DNA of 64,000 nt from contig NC_059481.1 of NCBI RefSeq assembly GCF_018139145.2, forward strand, positions 980,368 to 1,044,367. The letters are read 5' to 3'. Positions 1-13,000 of this stretch are shown here, piece after piece. Below the pieces are notes generated by a model. It saw nothing but the letters and a program-made list of their open reading frames with translations, ran no database searches and was not told the origin of the DNA. The DNA comes from Gymnogyps californianus. Lineage: Eukaryota > Chordata > Aves > Accipitriformes > Cathartidae. The translations under genes and the position numbers were made by a program. Position 1 is the stretch's first letter. Every line of letters starts with the position of its first letter.

Positions 1-712
1 TATTTTTAAAATGAGGTGGGGGAAGCAGCCGGTGTTTTTAATTACGTGCCCCTGAGCTCCCAATACGTGGTTTTTGGGGTAGCTGCTGTAGATCAGAAGC
101 AGCGCCTTGTGATGATCAGTGATCCTGACTTAGTTAAAACAGTTGCATTTCTCCTCTTCTGCTGAATGAATTGGATTGCTGTGGTGGTGAACTTGAGGGC
201 GCTCAAGACAGGTTGGCTGACATAAGTAGCATTTGCTCAAAATTTGGTATGTATTTAGAATTGAAAGTAAAATCCTTTGTGCATCAGGCACAAGGGATGA
301 TAAATCAATCAATCAGGAAATTGCTTCAGGTAACCAAAGGGTTATAACATATAACTACTGATAGTATCTTTGTAGATTCCTCCTCAGAATCTATGTAATC
401 TTAGATTAATCTATGTAATCTTTCATTCTAAAGTTTGGTTGTTGCATCTATATGATGTGCCACTTCTCCACAGTGTGAAGATTAACCAGCTTGCTTATGA
501 TCTGTCTCGGTAAACGGGTAGTTTGGTTTCAGCATTACATCAGAGACGTTTTATTGATTTGCAGGAACAGAGATAATGCTCCAAAGGTGGAGAGAAGCCA
601 AGGGCAGGGACAAAAACTCCCACTTTCATGAACGTGAGCGTAATTGGCAGCTGAAGATAAGTTTGAATCCTTACAGTAACATAACATGGATAGCTGCACT
701 GCATTTTCAGAG

Positions 713-732
713 GCCCCCCCCCCCCCCCCCCC
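713..732. repeat. C20 homopolymer
   Basis: An uninterrupted run of about 20 cytosines, preceded by AGAGG and followed by AACAG. On the minus strand it is a G20 run that could fold as a quadruplex. The reported length could be off by one or two bases because such runs are error-prone in sequencing. Nearby ORFs reading poly-Gly across it are artefacts. Confidence 0.9.
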
Positions 733-2228
733 AACAGCAAATGTCACGATAGCAAGATCCCCATGGAGATGTTGAATTGGTTTGTAATCCAAGCTCTGCT
801 TTGAGGTTCAGCAGCTGTAGTGGATCCCTCCAGGTCTTGCGTCCCTCCTACGGCTCTTGCGTTTATTCGGCTGGTGCCCAAATGCTGATCCTGTTTCCAT
901 GGTGGTTCTTTTTCACGTTTCTCAAAATTTTAGCGGTATTGGATTTCTGACTAATGTATTGTTTCAAAGCACAGGCTTTACACAAGAGATGTCACTTCTG
1001 AAAAGGTCATTTTACAGAGAAATTCAGTTTTAACTATGGAAAAAGCAACACCTGTTAATTGAGTGGCTCTTTTTTTTTTTTCCGTAAGTGTTTTGCTAAT
1101 ATTGGTTAACTAGGTAGCACGCTGTATTTGGGCAACGAGCCATACGTACTGATAACAGCAATTAGGTGTAAGGTCCTTATAGAAGCTGTGGTGTTGTTGC
1201 TTTTTGCCAGTCACTATAGCTTTAAGAACTCCTGTTTGCTCAAATATCAGACATTTCTATTGCACAGATGTGCTGCAAATTATTGCTGGGGGGAAGGAGA
1301 AGCAGCGTGTCTGGAATACGAGCAAACAAGTCTCTGATAACAGTTTCGTCCTGCAAAGATGAATGGCGTGCCCTCTGCTTTTTGGCTTTTTTATGTGGTT
1401 TTGGAGAAGTTAAGCACCAGTGAATGCTTTTAGTAACACAGGAAGAACAAAGTCACGCGCTGATAAAAAAGGGGGAAAATATATTTTTCCAATTCCCTGA
1501 AGAATTTCTCTTTTTTCAGGTGTTGTGTTTTCACTCTAAGCTGCTCTTGTATCGCGCTCCAGCGCCAGACAGAGGAATGATTGTTCAGGGAGGAGATGGC
1601 ATGTACGTACGGAAGCTGTTTTCTGCGAATATCAAGCTCGCTGCTTAGGGTTGATCTTTCTTGCTGCAAATACAGATAGCCCCAGGGATATTACTTTTTT
1701 GAAGCACGTGGGAGCAGCACAGTTGGATTCCAGCCCGCAGAGGAGCTGAAATGGGAAGATGAATGCAAAACTCAGCGTCTGGCCCACAATAATAAGATGA
1801 AACGGGGTTAACCGATTGCTGTTTCTTCGGACAGGCTGCAGATTAGGTGGTCTGTAAGAGCTTTAGTTTCCGAAGCAGCTCAATGTGCTAGCAGGGGTAT
1901 GGTGCCAGCAAAGAGCAGGGGATCTTGCTTGCCGTCCCTGAGCCGGACTCTGGGTGCTTACGGGGTTTCATTGCCTTTCGTGCAATGCCAAGCCCTGTCG
2001 TGCAGCTCCTGGTTATCTGCCAAGTCAATTCTCATGCTGCCTTGGGAGCTGGAGCATACCTGAAGTTTTATAGCGTGACTTCTGCTGTTACGAGGTCCTG
2101 CATCTCCACCCCAAGCTGATAGGAGAACCGGCATTACGTAAAACAGCCTGAGAAACGAGCTCACTGAGCTGTAAAATCGTGTGATGTCAGTAGGTGCTTG
2201 CTGCTCAGGAAAAAATGGGATTTAACCT

Positions 2229-2250
2229 GTTTACAGCCACGGCTGTAAAC
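2229..2250. repeat. Perfect 10-bp inverted repeat, 2-nt spacer
   Basis: GTTTACAGCC at 2229-2238 and its exact reverse complement GGCTGTAAAC at 2241-2250 flank AC. Both arms carry a forkhead-type GTTTAC/GTAAAC core, so this could be a paired factor site rather than an RNA hairpin. The role is inference only. Confidence 0.85.
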
Positions 2251-4494
2251 TTCACCGCAGAAAAGATATCGCCAGCTGAGCCTACAAACTGCCTCCTTAT
2301 ATTGACTCACGGACTTACCCAGTGGGCAGTTCTTGTAGTTACCCGAAATTCTGAACCATGAGCCAAGTTTGATAAATAAGCCTCTTCAAATGTCTCATTT
2401 TTCCTGGTGTTTCGCACCCTTGTTTAGGAAAGCAATTAAATAGGTGCTAATGTAAAATTATTCCAGTTTCAGTAGGTTGGAGGGTTTTCTAAAATAAGCA
2501 TTAAGTACTGGATAGAGCAGGGGCTTATTTTAATGCAGAGCTGTAGACTGGAGCCCAAATCTTTTTGCTCTAATATAAACATCTGGCATTTTCAAAACTG
2601 TGTGTTCAATTATCATTTAAAAATGACAATTAATGCAGCTTTCTCCCTGCTTGGAGGGGGAAAAAAAAAATGTTAGGAGGGCTAGATCCTGTACGTTGCT
2701 TGTATCCTCCCTTGATAGGCTACTGCACCAAAGGGATTTTTGGAGAACTCTGTGTTTTCATGCGCTACCCAAAGAAATTGCATAGTGTCCAGAAGTCAGA
2801 TGTCAGCATGATTCACGTAGAGGTCTCATGAAGATTCAGCGCATCTCGGCAGCGAGCAGCAACCCCCAGACTAGAAGAAAAGCTGCTTATCGGTACGTTG
2901 CCAAGTCAGAGCAGGTCGATCAGATCTGGGAAGGTGCCCCCCAAAAGCAAGAACCGCCCAGCTGACTCCCAGGGTGCAGTCTGAAGCCAGGAGCTCTGCT
3001 TTAAAACAAGTAAAACAATAAAATAAATAAATAAAGGTGACAATAGCATCTGATATTGGGGCTCATTTTGTCTCTGCTTCCCAAATAACAAAATCGTCAT
3101 GTGAATATCAGACTAGAATAATGCTAGATGTGGAGGGCATGGCTAAGAGTAGATCCTGTGTAGGATCCACACTAGGAGCCGTTACTCGGAGGCACGTGCT
3201 CTAGAAGGGACAGCAAATCTGGCACTACAAAATCGATGTGAACTCATGTTTCAGCTGCCCATGGGATCTGGTCTCTTTGCAGATGCCTTGCTGTCTGGGG
3301 TGAGCTCTGCTTGGTCTTTAGGACGACTAGTTGGATGTTTGCTCCGTTACCCAGCCCTGATCTGTCATCAGAATGTATTGTCCATATAGCGACAAGCTAG
3401 AAGGAAGGGTCAAAGCATTTTTGATTTGTGTCGTTCAGGAGAGGTTTGTACTTGTGGCTCTTAACTTTGACCTGTGGGAATAGTGCACATGAGAGCTTGA
3501 TCAGTTTGGGCTTCTCTACTGGTCTGCAATCTGTCTGGATATTCAACACATGTTACTGCCAGGGCTTGAGAAATCCACTCTGTTAGGTTTCCCATGTGAA
3601 TGCCAGTGACTTAATGCATTGCTTCTCATTTAGAATATGTAGTTCATAATTGTCAGTGGAACTACCCAAAACTGAGGCATGAACTTAATCGCTGCTCCAT
3701 CAAAAGCTTTGCCTGAACTTGAAAGGCTTTTGTTAGCACAGTTATATCATCTCAGCTGTATTACAGATCTTTTGTCTTACCAAGATAAGATGCAACTCCA
3801 TGGCTTATTTTATTGTGCAGATTCATTTTCTCCTGTGAGCAGTGCTGCCTTTACTTTTCCATTTTAATACCAGTGGTGCCTTGTAGAAGGAGGAAGAAGA
3901 AACCATTACACCTTGGACAGTGTGATAGCAAAACCGAGGGGTAGGTCTCAGTCTGGAGCAAGCCAGCGGAGAGATTTTGGGGATTTGCTTTGTCATCGTA
4001 GCTGGCAAAGCGAGCATCTCGTGCTGCAGCTTTAGGAAGAGTTTGGAGTTCAGAATTTGCACCCCCTTATGTTCAGAGTCTCCCCATAGTGTGTGCTCTG
4101 AAGGGGATGAACTGGAGGACTAATTAGTTCATTTGCCTTTGGCTGCTGGCCTGACATCTCAGGCTAGTGTTTTGCTAATCTCAGTTTTTTAACTGAGGAA
4201 TTTCATTACCAAAAGTATCTTCTATCTAGTCCTCAGCCTTATGAACCAGACCATAATAGGCTGAATTATGGCTCCACATATATGGAGGGTGTTGGCAATG
4301 TCCTCCTCTGCCTTGAAACGAGCGTGGAAGAGCACTGTTTCCCCAATATCATTACCCTACGTTGGTGGGAGAGCCCAAGTGTTGCTAGAAGGTCTGTGGG
4401 TCATCACTCCCTGGATAGACTTATACCCCTGCACGTTGAGCGCCAAGACTACCTTGAAATGGTGCATCTCCAAGATTGTGATGGAGGTTGTCGG

Positions 4495-4523
4495 CTCTGT
4501 AGGGGATGGCCTTCCCTACAGAG
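4495..4523. repeat. Perfect 10-bp inverted repeat, 9-nt loop
   Basis: CTCTGTAGGG at 4495-4504 pairs exactly with CCCTACAGAG at 4514-4523. In RNA a G:U and an A:U pair extend the stem to 12 with a 5-nt loop. It is intronic with no known function. Confidence 0.85.
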
Positions 4524-6998
4524 TTCCCATGCCTCCCTCCTTGGGTTTTTTGCTGTTTAAAGCATCTAACTTTCTCACATATTTGGGCTGGAGCTGCCCT
4601 TAGTCTGGCTCGGTGTCCTCAGACTGAGCATCTTGATAGGAGTTCAGTCCCTATCAAGAGGAGGGGAAGAGGAAGTGTCAGTGGGCGAGCTACAGCTGGA
4701 GCTGCCGATATGACTCATTTGCTGGTACCTAATACAGAGCAGATAATTTAAGTGTATTTAGGCTGCCTTCCCTTAATGTCCTTGTGTGTTCTCCCCCCAC
4801 CAGCCGTCGGATAGCGTCGGGCTGGAGCCCTTATCTGACTCAAAGGGTGAAGCGGTTTATCCTGCCACCTGCTTTTCCACTGATTTGGCCTTCCAGCTCT
4901 TTCAGTGCTTTGAAGCCACTTCCAATGTCTTGAGTGTTCCTGATGCTACTGCAAAACCTAGTTTCCTCCCTTTGTTTCCAGGCTGGACATAATAGCTTTT
5001 AGTAAAGGATCTAAAGAAATAGATTCAAACAGCCCTGTGTTGCAAGGGTTAATGCTGGAGCTCAGCTTACGCATCTGCTTGCATAAAACACTTCCTCTAA
5101 GGATATTTAACCTCGTATTTAAATGCCTGCCCTGTGTTAAACAGCATTGCCAGTTACTGTAACAGGTTGAAGCTTTCCATAAATTTTTTTGGCTTCCCAA
5201 TGAACGTTAAAGTAATCTGCTCGGTGCGGGACCTGGACTGGGAGCGCCCGATACGAAATTGGGAGGCCAGAACTACCTGAGCAATATAGTGGGAAAGGTA
5301 TCGAAAGAAGTTGTGAATGCAGAAAATATGAAGCTGTTACAAAGTAAAATAAGTAAATGAGGAATTTCCTCTGATAAATATTTCAGGATTTAAAGATGAC
5401 TGACTGTCTTCTCTCACGTTGATAATGTCTTCAATTTTGTTGAGTCTTCCAGCGCTGTTGCTGCATGCAAAGAGTATCTGTATGCAAGGGATGACATGGC
5501 ATGTTTTTTAATGGTGTCATGTAGATATGCTAGAGCTGCCCAAACTCCTGCCTGCTCTGAAGTGTGTCATTCCCCGTCCTGGACTTTCTCAATAGCTGGT
5601 CTGTTCTAAGCATCAGTATCTGTTACAGGAATTGGAAAGTAAATGTGTGACACAGCTGGGCAAAGCTGATGCTACAAACAAGCACTGATAACTTCCAGTA
5701 TAGATTGCTATTGAATTTTGGAGCTACGCAGTCACTCAGTGAAAGCATGACTTGTGCTGTAGCAGCGCTAGCAATGATGAGCAAAGAAGGTCAACGCTCC
5801 CCTGTGTAAAACCATGGGGAGCTTTGTGTGGTGGAGGCTGCCCTCCTCAAAGGATACAGTGGAACTAGAGGAGGTCAGAAAGGTGGCAGAGATGTCAGGA
5901 TGATGGGACAGATCAGGTACAAGGACTGCCTGAGCATCCTTCCCCAGGGATATCTCTTCCAGGAGAGTTTGCTGTCAATCATGAGCGACGTGGAGAAGGT
6001 GAAGGGGGAGTGATTGCTCAAATTACCTAGCAGAGGAACTGGAGGACATTGAATGATACGATAACTGGCAGCTTCAGAACACACAGAGGGATGCTCCTTG
6101 ACACGTGTAGCTGTGCATCTCTGCCACAGATCGCTAAGGAGGCCAAGGGCTTGATTCAAACACCAGACAGGTTCCTGGAGGGAAAATTCACCTCCAGCTG
6201 TAGCACACACGCGTACCAACTCTGGCTCAGAGTTGTGGAGCTGCAGTATACCGGCAGCTGGCTGCGTGCTTGCCTTGTTATACTCGTCCTAGGCTCTTGC
6301 CCTTCGTGCTTGCCAGAGCTAGTATCGAAGTAGACACTGCTCTGCGTTTTGGGGTCCTGAGAACAGGTTTTGTTCTTTCAGCATATTTTTTAACGTCATT
6401 GCAACTGAGAGTTATTGGCCTTATTAGATTACGAGGATTGCCTTTGTGCCACTGGCATACAGAAGGCATTTTATACACGCTGCCTGCCTGCTCGTAGAGG
6501 AAGAAATAAAAGCTGTGTGTTGGTACAAAGGTTGTTTTCACATGCCTCCTTGCAGTAGTCGCTTTGATATGTAGCATGATTAAGCTAGTGAAACTCCCTG
6601 TAGATCACAGGATAAAATTGTTCAGTGTCCAGCAGATTGAAGAGATTTCTGAAGGGAACGATGCTCTGACTCTTCATTTTTTTGTTCCCCAGACTTTTTT
6701 GGCATGATGTGGATAATAAAACCTAATGTGTCTGGGATACCTCCTCAAATGCTTGCATTGAACATAAGTGCTACCATAAAATATGATTACCTTATGCTGA
6801 ATGGAAGATAGTGTTTGCCTGCCCTGGTGAACTGCTGCAACTTATTATTTTGAGGCTTACGCTTTGTTAAAGGCACGAACTTCAGCGGGGAATTGAGAAG
6901 AGACAGCTCCTCGCCATCAGTGACACTCTTTTGCATTGTGTCTCTAGCTGCAAGTGTTGAATGTGGAACTAAAAGATTTTTTTCTTCTTCCTTCGCAG

Positions 6999-7039
6999 GT
7001 AAAAATCTCTACACCAATGAATATGTAGCGATCAAACTG
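6999..7039 (+). CDS. CSNK1G1: CSNK1G1 exon, VAIK lysine strand
   Basis: This 41-nt exon lies between acceptor TTCGCAG and donor GTAAGT. It completes a glycine and encodes [13 protein letters not shown]. The lysine codon at 7034-7036 is the ATP-anchoring VAIK lysine of the kinase N-lobe. It ends on a codon boundary and joins directly to EPIKSRAPQ in the next exon. This is the first coding sequence of the gene inside the window. Confidence 0.95.
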
Positions 7040-10000
7040 GTAAGTAGAAGCTTCAGGTGTTCTTAAATGACTTAATGTTAAAAATTCAGACAAAAAGCAA
7101 CTTTTTCACTTTGGGCTTAATGCTGCTCTCACCCTCAGCTAGAATAACTTATTTAAACGGAGATAAATTCTTGAGAACACTAAAAATGAGGAAAGAACCC
7201 ATCCTTCCACCTGCTGAACATTTTTGGTACCTAGATGGTCTGTAGCTGTCTTACACCAGTGAGAGCCTTGTTCCTCTTTCCAAGCTGGCTGCCAGGTCCC
7301 AGGGAGTGGCACTGATTGCGGGTTTGCCACCTCTTCCCGCTCCCTGGGCTGAGCCTTTCTGTTCAGGACTCCCATCGATTCTCCAGACCCTTACCTCTCT
7401 CTAGATGGGCTGTTGTCAGAGCGTTTGGTTAGGAGCGTGGCACTGTGCAGCCGGCTGCTGCACGTTTTTGGAGTCGAGAGGTAGGAAGGGGGGTGTTTCA
7501 ATGGTTAAAATTCCCTTGGGGGAGAATAACACAGCTCAGTCTGGTGTGATGCTGAGAGACTGCAGATGCAACAGGCAAAACAAGATCCAATTCAGTCTTT
7601 CCTCTAGCTGCTTTGGGTGGCCAAGGTTATACAGCTACAGCATCTTCAGAATGATTTTTCTCCTTTTATGTCATAGGATGGTAAAAATGAATCAAATTGG
7701 CTCACCAAAGCATTGCAGGAGTTGTGTTAAAAAACCCCAAGCCCCAACTTCAGAACTTGTGCAAGCAGTTTCGTTCACAGCTCTCTTCTCATCCAGTATT
7801 ACAAGCCTCAGTGCCAGTTATCAGGTTATTTTCTGCCCTGCAGTCGATGTAGCCCTCCCCAGCTGCACGCAATGACAGCTTCCATGTTTCTTACACCTGG
7901 ACCAGCGAGTTGTCCAGGTAAAAAGTCTTCTTCTGAAGACTGCTTCATGAAGGCACTGTGGTCGACGGTGGTTTGAAGTAGGAGGGGGATGGGGAAACTC
8001 TCTAACTTGTAGCTCTTCTGGATTTGTAAAATCATAGCCCAGTAGTTTGTGTTTATGCCTGAACTTTTCCTATCTGTAAACTAAGACTTTCACTAGTCTC
8101 TTGGGGCTTTCAAATTTGATGTCTTCAGCTGATGTGCTCTTTTCTCATCCATATGCTCTTTAATCATAGATCCAAACCCTAGAATCTGAAGTTAAAGTTG
8201 CAATGCTAATTTGATATTAGCAGCAAACACGCCTCTTTGCCCAACCGATGTTGTCTGGCAAAATGACAGAGGTCATTCAGATTACAGAAGATCAAGATGA
8301 ACTTGGTGCATTAATTCTGATCACGTTCAAGTGCCGCAGATTTTGTATCTCTAGCATTCTCCTTATGATGCATAGTAGATGAAAAATAATTAGGGCTTTG
8401 CAGGAGGGATTTGTTTTCAAGCCTGTTGGCAAATGTCAGAAGATAGTCCCTAAAATAAATAAACAAACACCTGCAGTGGAGCTTAGGATGTCCTTGATAC
8501 GGGTCCACATCAGGCAGGAGGACTGGTGCTTGAGTAGCTCGCTTTTTAGGCAGATCTGACAATAGAAAATGCGCTGTGTACACAGACAAGGTGTTTTATA
8601 GAATCAATAATGCTTCTAATTTGCTTTCAAAGATAATCCCACAAAGTTATAGCATTTGAAGGCGTAAGGAAGTAATAATACAGGAAAAACACAGCCGTAT
8701 TAGTCCAAAGGATGCTTGTTTCTCTCAAAACAGTGCCTGCAGTGACACCTCCCAGTAACCTGAAACCTTTCAACAGCCGTATGGCAGAGCTGAATGGCAT
8801 TGCCTTATTGCTACCTTAATCTTACCTATTTTTTCTGGTAGCATTCTTTCTTTTTCCCTCCCCCCAAATAACTGACTGTTAAAGCAGTTACACTGCAACA
8901 CACTCCAGTTTTATTTGCCCTATTGTGATTCATGCTTATAAATCTCTAGTCCTTCACATTTGAAGGACTGGAATTGCCATCCGGTGGCCATCCAGGCATT
9001 CACGTACCTCCTCCGTTTTTGAGAAGATTAATGAGGGAACAGCAGAAGAGATGGGGGTTGTTTGGTCTCCTAATCTTAGACCGTATTCCCCAGGAGTAAA
9101 AATTACTCAGCCTCCTCAGCAGTAAATATGCTTCTCTTACATGTGTACTTAACTGTAATTTCCTTTATCCCTCGAATAATTTGCAGACTAGTGATAGAGT
9201 AGCTGCTTTCAATGTACCGGAAGGTTACATTTTCTTTTATCTGCATTGTTGGACCGAGTCAAAACTCTGCTCCAAGTCCTTCTAGCTGTGTGAGATCGTC
9301 TTCTGCAACTGCAGCCCTGCTGGCTCAGCTATTCGTGCCTCCTGTCATGATGCTAAAGCTGGAAAATTAGAGAATTGTGTGATGGATGCCAAAAAGCTGA
9401 TCAGAAAGTGCTGTGAAATTCAGTGCTAATGTCTCATGGTTTCTCTTTGGGGGTGAGGATTGTGCTGCATCTTGGAAAATTGCTGGCAGTGGAGAACAGT
9501 GCCTGTGTTCTGACTTGTGTGGTGTCACCGTATAGCTCCTTGTCCTGCTCTTCAGCTGAACATTATTTGATTAAGGGTGTCTAGTTCACAGAGGAGTTTG
9601 TCTTCTGAAATGCCTTAGCCATATTTGCTGGTTTAATCTCCTGAGGGTGCTGAATTGCACGTAGTAGGAATTTCTTCCCTGCATGAAACCAGCCCGTTAC
9701 CATACAGATGTAGTCCGAGCAGAGGTACCAAGCTGTACCCTCTTATAGCGATCATGATGCTGTTAGTTCGAGCTGCGGATTTTGTACATTAGGCAGTAGC
9801 AATTCAGTGATTTTTTCACTACAAACGCAACATCTGCCAGCATCCTTAAGCCCTTGGCCTACAGGACAACCATCTGTTCTGGTATGATCTTCTCGGAAGC
9901 TGCCACGACTCTGGCAAGCGTCCAGAGCTCAGGCTCCAGCAGCTCCTGATGCAGAAGTGGCTTGGGCTTACTTTCCCTGATTTTGGCATGAGCAGCCTCA

Positions 10001-13000
10001 CGTCCTGATACATTAATCCTTCTACCTTTATCCAAATAGTTTATTTGGATAAATAAACTGTTCACTGAACAGGCTGAGTTCCTGTTGCCCTAAATCCCTT
10101 TGCTGTGCAGGTGTCTACAGATTCTCCCTCAAGCCACCATCAACAATTATCTTAATTTAAATGCGACTTATAGAACAAACTTGTTTTTGCGTTGCTTTAT
10201 ATTTGCCTTCAGTACAGGTTCAGTTTTGCCTTCAGAATATTTTTCACCATTGTTTTCTAAGTAGTTGGTCGTATTTGACTTCTGAAGCTTTTAAACATCA
10301 GAAGCAACCAGGAGCATTTTTTTCCCCTTGCTGGCAAATGGAGGGGATGACTTGAGCTGGTGATGAACAGCTTGGCTGGAAGTCGAATTGCCTGAATTCC
10401 TGTACAAAAATCATTCTTCCGACTTAAAAAGAAGTCTTTAACGTGGAGTTCACGTCAAATGTGGACATTAGTCTTACAGTACAGACCAGAGGTGAAACAA
10501 GACAAAGTGGATCAGCCTTCGTGTCCTCCCGTGCAGACAGAAGAGTTATTCCACCGTATCGAAGATGTTGGCTCAAACTCTTGTCTGTGTTTAAGATGCT
10601 CTTGCTCTGACTCGTAGGAGCTGATGTGAAACACGAAAGGACTTTTTTTGTGTTGGTCTTAGGGGGCTCCTTTATAGGCAAACTTCTAGATGATGAGTTG
10701 ATCAAATAGAGGGCTATTTAGCCGGTTTTTGAAATTCAGACTAACTTTGGTGCAGTGCTACAAATTTTACATAGTTTTGAGCATGGAGCATTTATTTTCT
10801 CAAAAGCAAGGAAATAAGCAACATCCAAACAAAAATTGAGGCCAGTATTAACTTCCATTTCAAAGATGTCTGGGCAGTAGGTGAGTCCTCATTACTGCCT
10901 ATCCCAAGTGTACAGTTTTATTGAAAATGTAATTACTCAAGTCTCTTAATCCTCTCCATGTTAACTTTATATTTTTAGAAGCTTTGTAATCTTGCATGTT
11001 AATGCCTTTATGGATCGTAGGCCTTAAGTTTTGTGCGTAAAGTACAGATGAGTAACAGTTGAGAAATGTGATGTTTTGGGTGCATTGCAGACTCATCCAT
11101 TTTTTTTTGTTCTGTGTATAAAAATAGAATATTCTTGAGTGCTTTGAGATGTTTGACTGACACCTGCTACTGAAGGGGGAGACTTCTTCCTGTGTTTCTA
11201 CCAGATACCTGGCTGAACTGTAGCGCTTGCTGTAAGCAAGACTGTAGGTTTATATAACTGTGGTCTGACTTAAAACACAGATACATGACTCAACATTTTT
11301 CAAAAATATAGGCTAGTGACCAACAAAAATACTGTGGGCAACCACAGTCCACAAAGTGAACTTGGGACTTGACCTTTTGCAACCTTGACTTTCCTCCTAC
11401 CGATGTCCAGGGTCGTTCTTCAAGGACCAGAAGCTTTGTTGAACAATTCTTGAATTTCACTGCCATGAATGAGCTTTGTATTTAAATGAGGAAGTAATTT
11501 CTCCTCCAGAGTGCAAGTCTTACTGCTTTTTGTTCTCTACTTATTTAAATGACGTCTAATGGTGAAGTCTGTTGTTAGACTTTCAGTCTAGGGTGTTTTA
11601 TCTTGAAACTTGAAGCAGTATGTACAGTCACAAATCTGCAAGTACAGGATAGAACATTTTTCAGTTAAACTGATTTTAACCAAATTTTTTTTTTTTCTGT
11701 TTTAGGAACCAATAAAATCACGTGCACCACAGCTTCATTTAGAATACAGGTTTTATAAACAGCTTGGAAGTGCGGGTAAGTAAACCTACCTTAAACTTAT
11801 AGAAAGTTTGTGATTTCTTTATGAAATCAAACTTTGCCATCATATTTGTTGTGTAACTCTGGCTTGAACTTACTGATCTGGGCAAATTCTTTTAGCCTCA
11901 CACAAGTTTTGGAAGAGATTTGGTCAGAGTAACATCATAATGATACTAGGTAATTATGTGGACCAGGAAACTCGAGTTAGTGAGGACTGACTGATATGGG
12001 AAATACCCACGTAAGTGTGTTTGTAGGAACCTTTGATGGAGGGGAAAGTTATTTATGTATAGAATGACAGATTTCAAAAAGGTGACATAAAGTCTTAAAA
12101 TCTAGGAAGTTGTGTAAGAAGCATAGAGCTTTTCTAATAAAAACTTGAAATATTGTTTTCATTGATATTTACTAAATCATAGGCGTGTCCAAAAGCCCAT
12201 GAGCTCAGTGTCCTCTGTGTGACGGTAGTCTACAGCAAATATGAGAAGAATATCACAAGATAAGCCAAAGGTGGTTTTTATTATTTTTTTTTATTTTTTC
12301 TGGCAAGCTCTCTGATTTACCTAACACAGGGCTTGAGCTTGTGTCTAATAGTGTTTGGATTTTTCTTCCCTGAATTTATGGTTGCTTTTTAAACCTATAT
12401 AAATTTCTAGCATATGCTGTTTCCCATGCCAAAGATTTCTACAGCCTTGACTACCCACTGCACGAGGAAGTGTCTCTGAAGCAAAGACCTTCTCTGCTCC
12501 TTCTGTGCCTTGATCATATATTGACCTTGGGTTTTGGCAAGTTTCCTACCTTACTGTAATTTTTTTTTTACACTTTCTTCTGATATTTTTTTTTTCTTGT
12601 TTTCCCTGGATGGACCTAGCTTCTACTTGCAGAGGATGTGCTCTCGTATTACCAAAATACTAAGTTGAACAGAGTGGAAGATATATCTGCTCTGAGCTCA
12701 TAATATGCAGTACCCAAGCAGTCATCCTGCATTTTTCCTTTCTGCTTGTTCCAATTAATTTTTCTAATCAGTTTCCTTAATTTTGTGTAACGCATCCTCT
12801 GGAGACTGGGTGCTCTTGCACTCTATCTTTTGTGGCTTCTTTGCTCCTTATAGGATGCGAAATCTGGGGTGTGGGAACCAAGTTAGTTGTCACTATTGGA
12901 AACACGAAAATATTGTTGTTATATTTTTTTTAAACAGGACTTGTCCACTGAAATAAGATGCTCTTTTCTATGTATTTTGTATTCTGGTGGTAGCATCTGG

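Larger units (their letters stand above)
1..6998 (+). other. CSNK1G1: Intron upstream of the VAIK exon (partial)
   Basis: The intron ends with a pyrimidine-rich tract and a CAG acceptor at 6996-6998. The exon that follows starts in phase 1, with two bases completing a glycine codon. I looked for the preceding exon (GKKIGCGNFGELRLG in this family) and did not find it, so it is probably upstream of the window. Contents seen: a C20 homopolymer, perfect short inverted repeats at 2229-2250 and 4495-4523, and many short ORFs on both strands with no recognisable protein similarity. No gene or RNA is supported. Confidence 0.85.
7040..11705 (+). other. CSNK1G1: Intron (4.7 kb)
   Basis: Donor GTAAGT at 7040; acceptor TTTTAG ending at 11705 after a long T-rich tract. 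Two perfect hairpin-forming repeats were seen (8948-8969 and 10027-10072). ORFs at 7405-7875 and elsewhere overlap others on the opposite strand and resemble no known protein. No gene supported. Confidence 0.9.

Noticed and set aside
5828..6333. Cluster of overlapping ORFs, possible upstream exon
   Set aside because: No GKKIGCGNFGE-type sequence and no phase-1 donor that would join the exon at 6999.
7405..7875. 156-codon plus-strand ORF in intron
   Set aside because: Cys/Ser-rich with no recognisable motif, inside an intron whose flanking exons join directly in frame.
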